Source of the DNA: Trileptium ribeirensis
Lineage: Eukaryota; Nematoda; Enoplea; Enoplida; Thoracostomopsidae
Assembly (NCBI GenBank): GCA_030248225.1
Contig: JASANE010028269.1
Span: 1 to 64,000, forward strand
Reading direction: 5' to 3'
DNA length: 64,000 nucleotides
The notes below the pieces were generated by a model. The model did no database searches. It was not told the origin of the DNA and worked only from the letters and a program-made list of their open reading frames with translations. Positions 10,436 through 22,017 of the stretch are shown one piece after another. Within the stretch, counting starts at the first letter, position 1, and the number at the start of each line of letters is the position of its first letter. The position numbers and the translations under genes are program-made.

Positions 10436-11844
10436 GTGTACAGCCGAAGTTATCCAATAGCGACGAAAATGTAGGCATAGGTTAAGTCAACCACAACTCA
10501 AACAATAATCAGCAAGAAGTATACGCCAATTAACTAGAATCAACAAAAGTAAGATCCCAAAAGCGGTGTTATCGAAAAAGCACGACAGCAGGGATTCCCA
10601 ATGAGTCTCAAGTTTTTTACGACAGACTGGATCAAGCTAACAGCGCGGTCACTACAAAATATTTATAAGCGAAGAAACCCAACGATCCTATTCAACACTA
10701 TTCCCAATAAATACGCAGTCAGATTGGTGACCACTAGTATAACGGCGAAAGCAGCAGATTAACAGATAACCAAGTGTCACCGAACAGTATAAAAATACAA
10801 AGGGCACAAGCGTAATAATTTAAGCGGTATAAAAACAGAATCAATTAAAACAATTTACACTGTCCAGTAGTCAATCTTCGCGCACTCTGCAAATCGATTG
10901 TCCACCAAACAAGATCGTTCCACAATGCGTCCAACACAGCACAGGTAATTGAATGTCCGAATACCCAGCGGCAGCAGTAGCAGAGAACCAGTCCGTTGAA
11001 GCTAACAGGGCGCAAGCAAGGATCGATAACGTAGTCTACGTACCACAGTTATTATCGTCGTAGGTCAGGGCAGCGTCAGCGGTAGCGATGGGCGAAACAA
11101 CAGTGTCAATTAGTCCAGTGACTGTCCGTCGAAGCACAGCTCGTAAGAAGGTCCCAAGGACGCGACGTGCAGTCAGTCGATAAGCAATAAACAAATACGA
11201 TGTCAAGCAGCGACGAATGTCCACCGATGAAATGGGGCCGACGGCGACGCAAACGGCTGAATGCAAATAGTGGCAATAACAATGTGACGACCCGAAACTG
11301 AGTAGTAGCGTAGACCGATGCAAATTAATTGACGGCGTTAAAGGCAGCGAATACAATAAGTATACGATGATAGTTAATAAGTTAGGTAATTAGTTAAGAC
11401 AAGCACACGTAAAGTAGTAGGCAATCCTGAAAAAGTGCCCTCCGTTACCATTTACGGATTAGGTCGGTCCAAATGCTACTGCCACTTGGGCAACCTCCAG
11501 GAGTAAAGCGTGGCACAGTCAATCGTTCTATAGGCAACACAGATAAGGGCACAAAGTAATTAGAAACACAAAATATTGAAAGCACATGCAGGTGAGTACA
11601 AGCTATAAATTATTATTGCGGGTAACACTGCGTCTCCGCATTGCGAGAGGTCCACGCAAAATTTGAAACTGAAACCTTCGTGATTCCTACATCCGAGTTT
11701 TCCGCAATCTCTAGCACCGATTATCGTCCGTGTGGTTGTCCAAAACGGAATAGACGCCTCACGTAATATATTAGACGAGAAATTCAAACTCCCATCGTGG
11801 GGTCGGACAAAATAATAGACTCCTCACGGCGTGGCCCCCAACGA
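10436..11844 (-). other. Leader between 5' LTR and gag
   Basis: 1.4 kb with no convincing coding frame. On the minus strand, just inside the LTR, it begins TCGTTGGGGGCCACGCCG, where a primer-binding site would lie. TGGGGGCCACGCC could be the PBS, but I could not assign a tRNA. A leader this long could carry packaging or internal translation signals; none is evident. Confidence 0.5.
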
Positions 11845-12317
11845 TGTAATAACGGTGACGCAGCTGCATGGCGCAACTTCCCAACACCATGCCCATACGA
11901 CCCCGGCTATCATAACCTCAAGGGCGGACCATGACTTTTACAGTTTAGCCACTTTTCTTGGTCAGACCCAAGAAGCTACGGAGCTTAGCAGGCCGCAGGC
12001 GCGCTTCACGGGGTGTGTCCGGACCCCGCCCGATTGGTTGCGCATGTGTAGTATCTCGGTATGATCACTGAGGTCCCCAGGGAGGTTGACACCGAAACCT
12101 GCTCACAGGTCATAATGTCAAACCGATATTCCCTATCCTGATCTAAAGGAAGTTGTTTTGTTCAGCGAAACTCGTGGTAAAATGCATGATAATTTTGGTT
12201 CTACAAGATAATTTCTGAGTTGCTCTTAGTTTATCCCTGGTCGAACACTTTATCCGTTGTAGACTATGTGGCCCCCACAGGGTTCCGACATGCCCTGAAA
12301 CGTTTAACGTCGGACTA
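11845..12317 (-). repeat. 5' LTR of the errantivirus-like element
   Basis: About 473 bp, minus orientation. It is homologous over its full length to an inverted copy at 16411-16899. Shared blocks include the plus-strand end TGTAATAACGG, CAGCTGCATGGCGCAACTTC, GGCGGACCATGACTTTTAC and GTGGCCCCCACAGGGTTCC. The inner end is ...TTATTACA. The outer end is taken where homology to the copy at 16411 stops; there the expected TG is TA in this copy. It lies directly before the leader and gag, which is why it is called the 5' LTR. Confidence 0.75.
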
Positions 12318-13389
12318 TCTATTTTGTAATGAGGTAACTTAACTGTGTTAGTAGCGAGTAATAAAGTTGTCCTAATAATTTTTATCTCTGGCGTGAGTGT
12401 AACTATTGCACGAGCGAGTTTGGTAAATAGTTTTTAGCGAGCTATTTAGCGAGTTAGCTCCCCCATCCATCACCTAATTTAAGCTTAATGAGAGTCCATC
12501 TGGGGCCAAATTTTCTACCAATCGTATGGGTAGGCGTGCAAACATTGCACGTTTACATGTCGGATTACAAGATAAAGCCAAACATTCCTAACATTCCTAG
12601 CTGACAGCTATTCAAATATCCCGACAGGGCGTTTTTAGACGTCCCGAAGGGGGGAACCGAAGGTGGGAATGAGCTTATTTCGCGGTCGAGGGCGCAGCAC
12701 ATTCCTAGGTATCCTTTAATCTATCGGGGGTCCTATTCAGGAACTCCAGGAGCCCACGGGAGGGCCCTAAACCTACCCCCCGTCCTTCCTAGTCATATGT
12801 GTCTAGTCCGTCCGTAAAACTTATAAATTTAGTGGAATTTTGTACGTCTTGTCCTCGTCCGTCCTGTTTTTGTATTGTCCTCGTATGTAGAGTCCATATA
12901 TATCTATAAGCATACACACACATATATACATATATATACAATACTCATGAACACATGAACACACTACACATGAGACACACAGGCGACCTGAGCGACAGAA
13001 AGGTCGCTCAAGTTCACACCAGAAACACGCAGAACAACAACAACATCATCATCAACAACAACAACAGCACAACCACACAGCAACCACAACAACAACGACA
13101 AACACAACACAACCACGACGACAACAACAGCGACAACCGACCAAAGAAGTCGGTTAGAGAGAGAGAAAAAAGGAAAAAGAAAGAACGGGAAAGAAGGGGC
13201 ACGGGAAGGGAGACGGGACAGGGGTTTCTGAGAGATTTTCGAGGGGCCGGGGTGAAATTAGATCCCAGGACGAAGAACGGGGAAGAAAGATACCAAACAC
13301 GAGGGGGGTAGACGCAGTGGCGGGTCAGGACCCAATTTTGGGTTCCGACATATATTAGGATACAGGGTTTCAGCGGGGGTTCCCGCGCT

Positions 13390-14000
13390 AACGGTTAGGC
13401 GGAGCGACGCCCGCCGGGCATCGTTGGACTCGCTTTGGGAAGGCGATTTAAATGAGGGGTGATTTCCCTGCCCTAACGGCAGCGGTTAGAGAGGCACTAA
13501 AATCACGACGGATAAAGAGAGTGTCGATAGTGGTGGGGGCGCTTTTGTCGGCCGCCCCGGGTTAACGAAGCAACGGACGGAGACCCGCCGGGCATCTTTG
13601 GAGATGTCTCGACGTGGTGAATACAATGAGGTGCGATTTGCCTACTTTCGGGTTAGGGATAAATTTTCGGTTGGTTTGTACCCACTTTCAGTCGGGGTTC
13701 CGAACTGGGGGTATGTTTACGGGTTATAGCGAGCTAGCGGGGCGTCGGGCGGAGACCCGCCGCACATCGTTGTGTTTGCCACAAGCAGGCGAGTAGAATG
13801 AGGGGTCGCATGCGCCCATTTAGGGTCAAGGGTCAAATGCGGAGTTGATGCAAACTGACGGAATTTTGTGTTGGATTTTCGTGGTACATTACAAAACAGG
13901 GAAATAAGCTATATAGCAGCGGGATGACTGGTCAGATGGAGACCCGCCTGGTCTCGTTGGATGCCAGAGCGGATAAACTGCTTAGGGGCACGCATACATC
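13390..14000. repeat. Degenerate ~175-bp tandem repeat series (about 4 units)
   Basis: A block like GGAGACCCGCCGGGCATCGT recurs at about 13411, 13581, 13752 and 13940 (spacing about 171-187 bp). It is followed each time by a diverged copy of a module ending in a block like AATGAGGGGTCGCATG and CCCTTTAGGGT-like sequence. In at least the third unit, GGCGG-AGAC-CCGCC forms a short hairpin. Units are strongly diverged, so this is old. Confidence 0.55.
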
Positions 14001-15154
14001 CAATCAGGGATCTTCGGTAGAAGAAAAACCAGTCCCTAGGGCGCTGGTCAGGCCATGCTGGGGCGTTCAAGATGCTATAACAAGGGAGGATTTGTCCGAA
14101 TAGAAGTATCGGGACGGGAAAATCAAGTAACATATATATCGCTGTATGTCCACAGGTATATATTTAGGTCATATCTTCGCGGAACCATGGTCACCAGCCA
14201 GACATAGCGTAAGTATTGGCTGTTAACTTGGATATTAACCTACTTGTCCCTAGAACATCTCAGGAAACCTCCAGCGATTTGTGATGTCCTGAGCTCGTTC
14301 GAAAGCCCTAAAAATTCTCTATCGAAAAGTACTCGGAGCATTTTCGGGAAATATCAACCGTTGGACGGTTACGGGCTGACAAACAGGCCCTTTGCCCGTT
14401 ATTTCCGAATAATCGGAAACTACCGTAACCCATTTGTTTCGGCTTACTTTCGCGACCATTGAGCTATAGTTTGCTCGAACCAGGTAAAATTGATAGTCTT
14501 GATTTTGATCACCTCCCCATCCCTTAGATTGTCAAAGGCCTCCTATTCCCGGACGGTCTAAATTTTGAAGTTTCCACAAGGGGATGGGGATACGTAGTCG
14601 AGTTCCGTTCGGTGTTCTGTCCTGGTTGGTTAAGCACTCTCCTACATTCCTTGTCTTGCTGAGTTTAATCAAATTATCGAAACCAGTTTCCTCTAGGCTC
14701 ACTTGCATCTTATCCAATTATGCAAACATAAAACATATCATACAATGGCAAGTTATATCAATGACAGAAAGCATAGCAATGATAAAAGGCATGTGCAATA
14801 TAGCAATGAGCAACACAATTATCGGCAACCATGGCACCCTGTTACCCACGAAAATTTCCTTCCTGTAAACCTTGTCTGGTTCGAATTGAGGCACGTTTAA
14901 GCAATTTTGACGCCGAAATCGTGTGAGAGACGCGTAACGGGCCGGAACGGGTCTGTTACACTATGTATGCCCAGATTCAGTTCTTTTTACAGTTTAAGCG
15001 CTTGCCAGTTCATTTTCCCTTATTGTGATTCGATCCTGCACGGGGAAGTTAAGCCCGCTGCAGAATCTTTAGTTCTAACCATTCAGCCATAGGAACACAA
15101 CAACATCGACTATTATGTCGATGATAACTCTACTGCATTACAGTGCAGTTGAGG

Positions 15155-15172
15155 CACTGCAATATTGCAGTG
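15155..15172. other. Perfect 18-bp palindrome
   Basis: CACTGCAATATTGCAGTG, with a neighbouring hairpin ACTGCA...TGCAGT just upstream. Function unknown. Confidence 0.7.
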
Positions 15173-16410
15173 TACAAAAGAAAATGCATGGATAGGGAGA
15201 GTCAATGAAACAACAACGAACAGGAAGACAAAAGATGCGAAGGCGTCCAAGACCGATCGCCCTGTCTTTACTAACAAAAAACGGCCCCAAAGGTAGGAAG
15301 TATGGCCGATTTAACCATCGGCAAGGTGTGTTCCGCCTGTAAAACTTGCCCCCACCAAAACCCCAGCATAGAAATCAAATAGAAAACAATCAATTGGGTT
15401 CGCCCCTGGGGGCGGCCTCGTAAGTTGTCTATAAGGACGCATCATGCCACTTAGCACCACGACCACATTCCGCCGGCCTAAATCCAAGGAATTATCCCAT
15501 TTCCCCCTTCTTTTTTGCTTCTTTAGCTTATCGTTCGGTAAGTCGTACTGTTAGGTAGGTAAGGTCGTCAAGTACAATAGAATCAATCTATGCGTAGGCG
15601 CTACCGCGAGTGTATCTTGAGGATGAATTTGTAGGCGATCCACGGCGTACTTTAGAGTCAACATCGTTCTAAGTAACGTTTTCGCTTTGCTATAGGGCCC
15701 GTGTAGTCAGTCCCGAACACCATTTTCCCCTCCACCGCACCGCCTAAGCATTCATCGCCCGAAGCGACCTGCATTTAGGAGCGATTTCTGAAGCACTCGG
15801 GCCCCTGCTTACTGCGCTGCATAGCTGATTAGTTCGCCAACATTGCACTGAAGCAGGGATAACCACCCCTGGCCTGCAACCTGCGGATACCTGTACGCTC
15901 CGCCCCGTCTTTATTTTCAACACCCATGCCCCTATAGTCTATAGTACCGAGGCAATAGCAGTGAGTTTCTACTAAGCTTCCCCAAATCGACTCACGCAAT
16001 CCACCGCGGCAATAAATAGGAAACACTCGTCCCGACACTAATCTTTGATCGCGTAAATAAACTTGTATCATTGGCATCGAGTAGAGTCTTACTTCCTTCT
16101 GAGACGATAGGGATCTTTCTTTGGTTTTGTCCGCTCGGACGAGAAGGCACTGCCCGTCACGGCTTGGGAACGAGAATGTTGCAAGCCTTGGCGTGCATGG
16201 CCTCCTAATATCACCGTTTCTGTTTTATTAATGAATCTAGGGAATGGAAGTAATTGGACAACGCAAGCAAAAGTTACCTCCTTCGTGACCGTGACTCAAA
16301 ATTCGCTAGGAATTCATCCCATTTTAAAAAGTTAAACTTAAAACTACGAATGGTTGAGGCACCAGTCCGTCCCCAGAGAATTCATTGGAGAAGCAGGCCA
16401 CGCCATTGAT

Positions 16411-16899
16411 TGTCCGACATTAAACTCTCAGGGCTTGTCGGAACCCTGTGGGGGCCACATAGGCTACAACGCTCTAACACGGAGCATATCAGGATCTTTA
16501 CTAGGCAAGTCAACTTGAGCTTCAAATTTCTAAGGACAATTTGTTATTTTATTCCAGCATTTATCACACTAAATTAGAACTAAACAACTTCCGATGAGTC
16601 TAAGATTCGGAATAACGGCTGGACTCCATGACCTGTGAGCAGGTGTCAGCGCTAGCCTCCCTGGGGGACCTTCGGAATCATACCCGAAACTAGACACGTG
16701 CGCAACCCTTCGGGCGGGGTCCGAACACACCCCGTGAAGCGCGCCTGCGGCCTGCTAAGCTGCGTAGCTTCTTGGGTCTGACCAAGAAAAGTGGCTAAAC
16801 TGTAAAAGTCATGGTCCGCCCTTGAGGTTATGATAGCCGGGGTCGTAGGGGCATGGTGTTGGGAAGTTGCGCCATGCAGCTGCATCACCGGTTATTACA
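16411..16899 (+). mobile_element. Lone LTR of the errantivirus-like family
   Basis: Starts TGTCCGACATTAAAC and ends GGTTATTACA. It matches 11845-12317 in inverted orientation over the whole length, including the block at 16441-16462 that reads GGAACCCTGTGGGGGCCACATA. No internal element sequence follows on either side, so it looks like a solo LTR. No clear target duplication; flanks are TGAT and CTAT. Confidence 0.72.
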
Positions 16900-17104
16900 C
16901 TATAGGATACTTCGATATCTAAACCAAGAAGCGTTATTGACTGAACGATATTGGAAATTATTTAACAGTTTCTCAGAGCCATATCCACAGCTTTATATCT
17001 TTTGTCAAAATAGCAAAATTCTGCCCTATCAATTCTGCAATAGAAAAATTTAGTTAGGTAAACGCGGCACATGGAATCTCTATGTACGACCGTAATCTTT
17101 GTAC

Positions 17105-18170
17105 TGTAACGATGTGCTGCCTTGGGAACAAATTCACTCATGTCAAGCTGGGGGACGTATTAGGTCGTGTACCCCAAACACGGCTTGCCGACGCACTTAA
17201 CTCCACTTCACATTTGCTAAATTTGTTTCCCTATTTATTGTTTGTTGTTTACCATGTGTGCCATGCAGTGATTGTTTATTATATGTTATGTCGTTGGTTA
17301 CAGATGTCGTATACAAAGGTTCATGCATGTGTGTCTATCTACGAACTATTATATATAAACAATATATTACAAGTGTGACTATGTGTAAATGAGTTTATGA
17401 CTTTATTATGTGTGCAAAGTCTTGTGTACATGTGTTTGTGCCTGTATGTTCATTTAATGTAATTAGCTTGTGCTGGAATTATTATACAGGGTGTAGGAGC
17501 ACTTTAAAAGTTAGCTAATTTTGAGAAAGTTTTACAGGAGAAACGAAAATGCGAGAGTTTTATGTGAGTCTAGGCCATAAGTTGGAAATATATCGAATTT
17601 GAGTGTAAGGGTTGGGTGTCTTAAGCATTAGGCCTGCATTAGCGGATATGTGTATGTGTATCTGCTGGATTTTCGAATAAAATCTGAAATTTTATTTATA
17701 CTTAAGAATTCGGGGAAAATCATAAAAACTCATTCTCTAACGACTAAAATTCACTTAGGTTTAAGAGGGACTTTTAGGGGAGTGGAACCAGAGTAAAACT
17801 TGGAAAACTTTACATGTAATTTCGAACACTTAGAGAAATCAACTAGGAGAAAATTGGGAGTAAACCTCTAGCTCGGGTATTTAAGCGGTTGCGCAGTTAG
17901 ATCAAGGCCTCAGTCGGCCTCAGAAGCTGCGCAATCAAGGTGAGTACGGTTCAGCCGTTTATTTGTTTATTTGTGTGTAAAATTTATAACTTTTGGTAGT
18001 GTATGAAATAAAGTATATATCTGCGTTATAAGTGATGACACATTAAGGCTATAGGAATAAGCAAACAAAGTATCATTGGAAATCGCATAGAAGTATTTTG
18101 TGTGAAACTTGTTGTAGTTCGGGTGTAATCTACGGTGGTTCTAGACACCCCTAGGACCACGTAGGCTACA
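17105..18170 (+). repeat. 5' LTR of the gag-only element
   Basis: 1,066 bp, begins TGTAACGATGTGC and ends GTAGGCTACA. Near-identical direct copy at 24949-26016. A TATA-like GTATTTAAGC lies near 17876, a plausible promoter for the element. Confidence 0.9.
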
Positions 18171-18173
18171 TTT

Positions 18174-18191
18174 TGGTGCCGCAAGCCTGGA
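18174..18191 (+). promoter_or_regulatory. Primer-binding site candidate
   Basis: TGGTGCCGCAAGCCTGG starts 3 nt after the 5' LTR end, where the primer tRNA of an LTR element anneals. TGG matches the tRNA CCA end. The tRNA species was not identified. Confidence 0.6.
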
Positions 18192-18346
18192 CTTTCGAAC
18201 TAGGTGCGAATTACAAACTAGGACAAATTCCAGTTGGTTAAAGTCTCTGATTGGAAATAATATTAGTGAATTAGTGTTAAAAAATTTTAAGATAGCCCAA
18301 AGTGTTTCAATTATTTTTTCATGCGATTGGATGTGTACTAAAAACA

Positions 18347-19315
18347 ATGCATTTTGATGCAAATGGGATTGAAGGGGCAAGTCAAAGACAACCTAATATT
18401 TTTGAAGCTGAAGATATCCCTCTTTATTACGGAAATTTCGGAGATGATTTTGATGAGTGGATAGAAATTTTCGAACGCATTTCTTTTGCAAACCAGTGGT
18501 CTAAGGATGATATGGCTCGTTTTCTACCGGCTTTTTTGCGAAGCGAAGCTGCTTGGAAATGGGAAAATATGTCTTGCGAAATTAAGAAAAGTTATGATCA
18601 TTTGAAAACCAATTTATTTGAAATTTTGGTACCGAAATATGTCACATATAATTATGGTGCACAATTCAGGAAGACGTCGCAAGGCACCGGCGAGTCAGTT
18701 GATGTCCATGCAAATGATATTGAGCGTCTAGTAAGAAAAGCCTATCCTACATTGTCGAGTGATAATAGAGATACTATCGCCTTAGAAAATTTTATGTGCG
18801 GATTGAATAAAACAATAAAGCGATTTGTATTAACTGCCAGGCCCGAATCATTTCAGTCGCCTGTTGCTGTGGCGCGTGAGCATGAGTGTATTGAAAAATC
18901 TATACGTTCGACTGAGGTACAAAATTTGGATCAACACTTAAGGATAACCGGTAGTGAATTACACACTAGTTGCAATGAGAAACACAACTTTTTGGAATCG
19001 AATGAACTTATTGAATGTAATGACACATCTGTTAGTAATTTCAAAATTTCTAGGACCGTTGCTTGCAAGGAAAATTTGAGACGGATGGCTATAGTAAACA
19101 AGCCATGGTTTACTACTAAATTTTCTACATGTGATAAAATGTCGAGTATAAACCAAACTACAGGAACCCGAAAGGGTCCTCAGACAGTTTTCAGGTGCAA
19201 CGACCGTTACATGGAATGGAATATGCTGTCAGGCGCTCACGTTAAAGTTATATCGAAAAGTTCTCATGACAAGTCAGTGCGGAAACATGCTGATATCTTT
19301 TGTTTACGTAACTGA
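18347..19315 (+). CDS. gag: gag-like protein of the non-autonomous LTR element
   Basis: 322 codons from ATG 18347 (the frame is open a little further up, with GTG at 18302). It has the capsid pattern of Ty3/gypsy gag: IPLYYGNFGDDFDEWIEIFE, then ANQWSKDDMARFLPAFLRSE and AWKWENM, then a helical C-terminal half (RDTIALENFMCGLNKTIKRF). Such proteins assemble the particle. No CCHC zinc knuckle is seen. The frame stops at TGA 19313-19315 but continues open in the same frame to 20185. Position directly after LTR and PBS fits gag. An intact frame agrees with the young LTRs. Confidence 0.75.
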   Translation: MHFDANGIEGASQRQPNIFEAEDIPLYYGNFGDDFDEWIEIFERISFANQWSKDDMARFLPAFLRSEAAWKWENMSCEIKKSYDHLKTNLFEILVPKYVTYNYGAQFRKTSQGTGESVDVHANDIERLVRKAYPTLSSDNRDTIALENFMCGLNKTIKRFVLTARPESFQSPVAVAREHECIEKSIRSTEVQNLDQHLRITGSELHTSCNEKHNFLESNELIECNDTSVSNFKISRTVACKENLRRMAIVNKPWFTTKFSTCDKMSSINQTTGTRKGPQTVFRCNDRYMEWNMLSGAHVKVISKSSHDKSVRKHADIFCLRN

Positions 19316-20185
19316 AAGCAAAAAGATCCAGCGGTCGTGTCCTCTTATGGTCAAATGAAAATTGCGAATTCTAAAATGGCTAAACATTGCGAATCGAATA
19401 TTAGGTTAGTTGGTAACATTAAACAAACTCAAATATCTTTTAGCGTCAACATTGAGGTTCGTGAGAGGACAAGTGGTGCTGAAATTAATCTTTATCAGAC
19501 GGAATTGACAACGGGGTGTTTTAAGGAGATATCTTCTAGTAGACAAGATAGTATCTGTGCATTTAGAGAGAGTAAAAATTTGATCCTGCATTTGAAAGAA
19601 CGGAGACCACTTATTATTCATGATAAGCCTACTCGTGAGCTTTTATGTAAATTTAGAAAAGGAAAAGTGGAGGACAAAATAATGCTCATAACACGTGAAG
19701 CGACGTATGTACTGGTCATAATTACTGTTGATGTATTAATATGCGATGTATTTGTTTGTATGTGTTTGCTCTACAGGTGTTTAGGTTTCGTAATTATCAC
19801 CAACGACTGCATAAACAATGAATTTTGCGTTGGTTATGGGGATGGCGCTATATGTCTTGGGATTCGGAATACTGTAACGCAAAAGCCTACACTCTCTGGC
19901 AATAGTGTCATGCAAGTCGGTACATTTTCATTATTGATCAAAAAAGAAGTTATGGACGTTATTGAACTTAAAAAGGTATTTGCAGACTCAGGTAAGTTAG
20001 TGTGTAATACGTTGCCCGTAACGCAGGACCTTTTATCAAAGCGGGTGGATTTTGATAATCTATATAAAGCCCCTAGTACGTCATTTTTGGTAGCAGTACT
20101 AAGAAACCAAAAAATAGTTTCTGTCAGATTCACTTTAAATCATCAAGCGGTTCAAAAATTACTGCAAAATTCATACCAAATTTAA
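19316..20185 (+). CDS. Frame continuing gag after a TGA, unknown function
   Basis: Same frame as gag, separated by the single TGA 19313-19315. It holds ~290 codons with no in-frame ATG at its head (the first start-like codon is GTG 19337). It has a hydrophobic Cys-rich segment (YVLVIITVDVLICDVFVC), which could be a membrane segment. It contains no protease DTG, RT or zinc knuckle. It could be translated by readthrough, be part of a decayed longer gag, or be non-coding. No family recognised. Confidence 0.4.
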   Translation, partial: KQKDPAVVSSYGQMKIANSKMAKHCESNIRLVGNIKQTQISFSVNIEVRERTSGAEINLYQTELTTGCFKEISSSRQDSICAFRESKNLILHLKERRPLIIHDKPTRELLCKFRKGKVEDKIMLITREATYVLVIITVDVLICDVFVCMCLLYRCLGFVIITNDCINNEFCVGYGDGAICLGIRNTVTQKPTLSGNSVMQVGTFSLLIKKEVMDVIELKKVFADSGKLVCNTLPVTQDLLSKRVDFDNLYKAPSTSFLVAVLRNQKIVSVRFTLNHQAVQKLLQNSYQI

Positions 20186-21544
20186 GAAGAAAAATTGAAG
20201 CCAGCATAGTCGGTTTTCTGAGTCCTTTCTTGGGTGACATAACATAGTTATTATTCCAAGAACTTTTCATTGGTGCAAAAAATTGCTTTAGGATTCAACT
20301 TATTCATATCATTTTTTTGATTAGTTTTCAGAAACTTCTATAAAAAATACTATGTCATAAATGTCATAATTTTAATGATAGAACAGCATTCATTAGATTC
20401 TCGAGAATAAAAACAAATTGGAGGAATTCGATAGACCAAAAAATTTAATCATAAATTTTATATTGAGTGAATAACCATTGTTTATAGAGAAGCCTTGCTT
20501 CTCAGTTTGATGTTTCCAGGTTTTTAGAGGGTCAAAAAAATTTTTGATTATGGTCTCCTGTCCAGAGCACAATAATATGCTGTTGGCGTATTAGATATGG
20601 CAATGATCAAAGACTCTATGAAAGGGCGTTCGAACAAAAAGGATATATGGGAGTAAGCAAAAGCCAGGTGAGTTATAAACTTGTTGATTTAATAAAACAT
20701 AAAAACAGTGTTGAGTGGTTGGGTATCGCGCCATATATGCATATCGGTGGCATCTTATTAGGTGGTAATGTTCCAAACAAAATCAAAAAAGGAACTTTTT
20801 CCGAAAATTTAAATAAAACTAGAATCGTAACTCATTTTAAGTAGGGATTTTAGAACGGGTCTATAGTCAAAATATGGAGCAATGTATTTCAAAAAATTTT
20901 TTTTTACTTTAAAGCTAATAGGATAAGTTTTACGTATTTCGCTACGTGTTCGCAAACAGGGTTTTAGGTATTGCATTTAAACTGTTTTAATAAGAAAAAA
21001 CCTTGGAAAAGTTCGGGAACTTGTTAAAAAAACCACACGCTTGGCCAAAAAATTGATAAAATTTTAAAAATAATGTTACCCTAAAATTTGAAAAAGGATT
21101 TTTAAACCTAAGGAAGGAGCTAATCCACACATCCAATATTAAAACTTATTTTTAAGTTTAATAAATCGCATGAGTTTTGTTTCAAAAAAAACTTTAGCGT
21201 TTCATAATTGGATGTGTGCACTAGTCCTTATTGGTATAAACATAGAGGGGGCTTACTCAGTTTTAAGCTCATGTTGCTCACGGAAAACCTTTCATGTCCC
21301 CTGCTCTAGCCAGGTGATGAAAATCAGCCGTGTACCTGAGGTCACACAACAGTGAGGATGCACTGTCGACGGCGTCCCTGGTAGGCAGTTTCAACCAAGG
21401 CTGGGTGTGAGCAACGGGGTCAGGTGGTCATCCTTAAATTGTTTTTGTGCTCGTGTTGGACCACTCACTCGGAGAAAACTCACGCTCGATGTTCTGCTAG
21501 CGTGTCCTTTAGATATGTGTTCTTTTACATATTTACCGTTTGTC

Positions 21545-21745
21545 TTCGGCTAGGCTCCGGTTTAGTGGCCATCTAGCCGCGTGTATGCAATGCATCCTGT
21601 GCTCAGGGGTAAAAAAAATAAAAAAACTGGGATAGGAAGCTCAACCCTGAATAGTCTCGTGAGCGTTTCTCAATATGTGGTTTTTAGTACAATATTATGT
21701 TTTGCGGGTGGGCTCCGTACGCTTGACGGCCATCCATCCCGACTT
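21545..21745 (+). repeat. Duplicated structured module with covarying stem
   Basis: Two stem-loops share the core GGCTCCG...GGCCATC. The first, near 21547-21580, has outer stem CGGCTAG/CTAGCCG. The second, near 21704-21742, has outer stem GGGTGG/CCATCC with inner CCGT/ACGG. Outer stems differ in sequence but pair in both copies. Each is followed by a related stretch with GGGGTAAAAA and a CTCAACCCTGAA or CTCGCCCTGAAC block. Confidence 0.5.
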
Positions 21746-22017
21746 GGTTTTTCGCGCATAGATAATATGTCTTCTCAAGGTTAGATCCCGTGTAAAAATG
21801 GGTAAAAAAGGGGTCTCGCCCTGAACCTACGATTTTTATTTATGTCAAATCACATTTGTGTGTGCATTTTTGGTGTTACGTGCCTTTGCACTACCGTGTA
21901 AAATTTTCTAGCTCAAAAAAAACAAAAATCTCAACTCAAGGAAATTGCAAAATTTTGACCTACTCTTAAATTAGAAACCCAACGGACCACTTTTTGTTGA
22001 CGTGGGTTCCCTAGGTT

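Larger units (their letters stand above)
1..12317 (-). mobile_element. Errantivirus-like Ty3/gypsy LTR element, 5' part (gag - ORF X - env-PR-RT-RNase H), decayed
   Basis: Minus-strand element entering from the left edge. In transcription order: LTR 12317-11845, leader 11844-10436, gag 10435-8374, a long acidic frame 8254-4856, then a single frame from 4976 to 252 that encodes an envelope, an aspartic protease, a reverse transcriptase and an RNase H. Gypsy-type RT (YIDD at 1361-1350), retropepsin (DTG at 2735-2727), a CX2CX4HX4C gag zinc knuckle (9398-9357) and an envelope with furin site and membrane anchor identify it. Integrase and the 3' LTR are not in the window. The copy carries in-frame stops at 8968, 6677, 5726, 2199, 1776 and 1572, plus a gag frameshift, so it is probably inactive. 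The TAG at 252 ends the RNase H frame and may be native or a lesion. Env ahead of pol, in one frame, is not the usual order for these elements. Confidence 0.9.
12318..16410. other. Intergenic region between LTR copies
   Basis: 4.1 kb without a convincing gene. It contains a CAA/ACA-rich low-complexity stretch (13025-13135) that gives a spurious Asn/Gln/Thr-rich frame, a purine-rich tract (13155-13230), the ~175-bp repeat series at 13390-14000, and a perfect 18-bp palindrome at 15155-15172. TATA-type microsatellite lies near 12895-12945. Confidence 0.6.

Noticed and set aside
12955..13311. 118-codon Asn/Gln/Thr-rich frame
   Set aside because: It is the translation of CAA/ACA and purine-rich low-complexity DNA; no homology features.
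11845..16899. A single 5-kb element with long terminal inverted repeats
   Set aside because: The left copy sits directly before the leader and gag of the minus-strand element and has LTR features, so it is better read as its 5' LTR, with the right copy a separate lone LTR.
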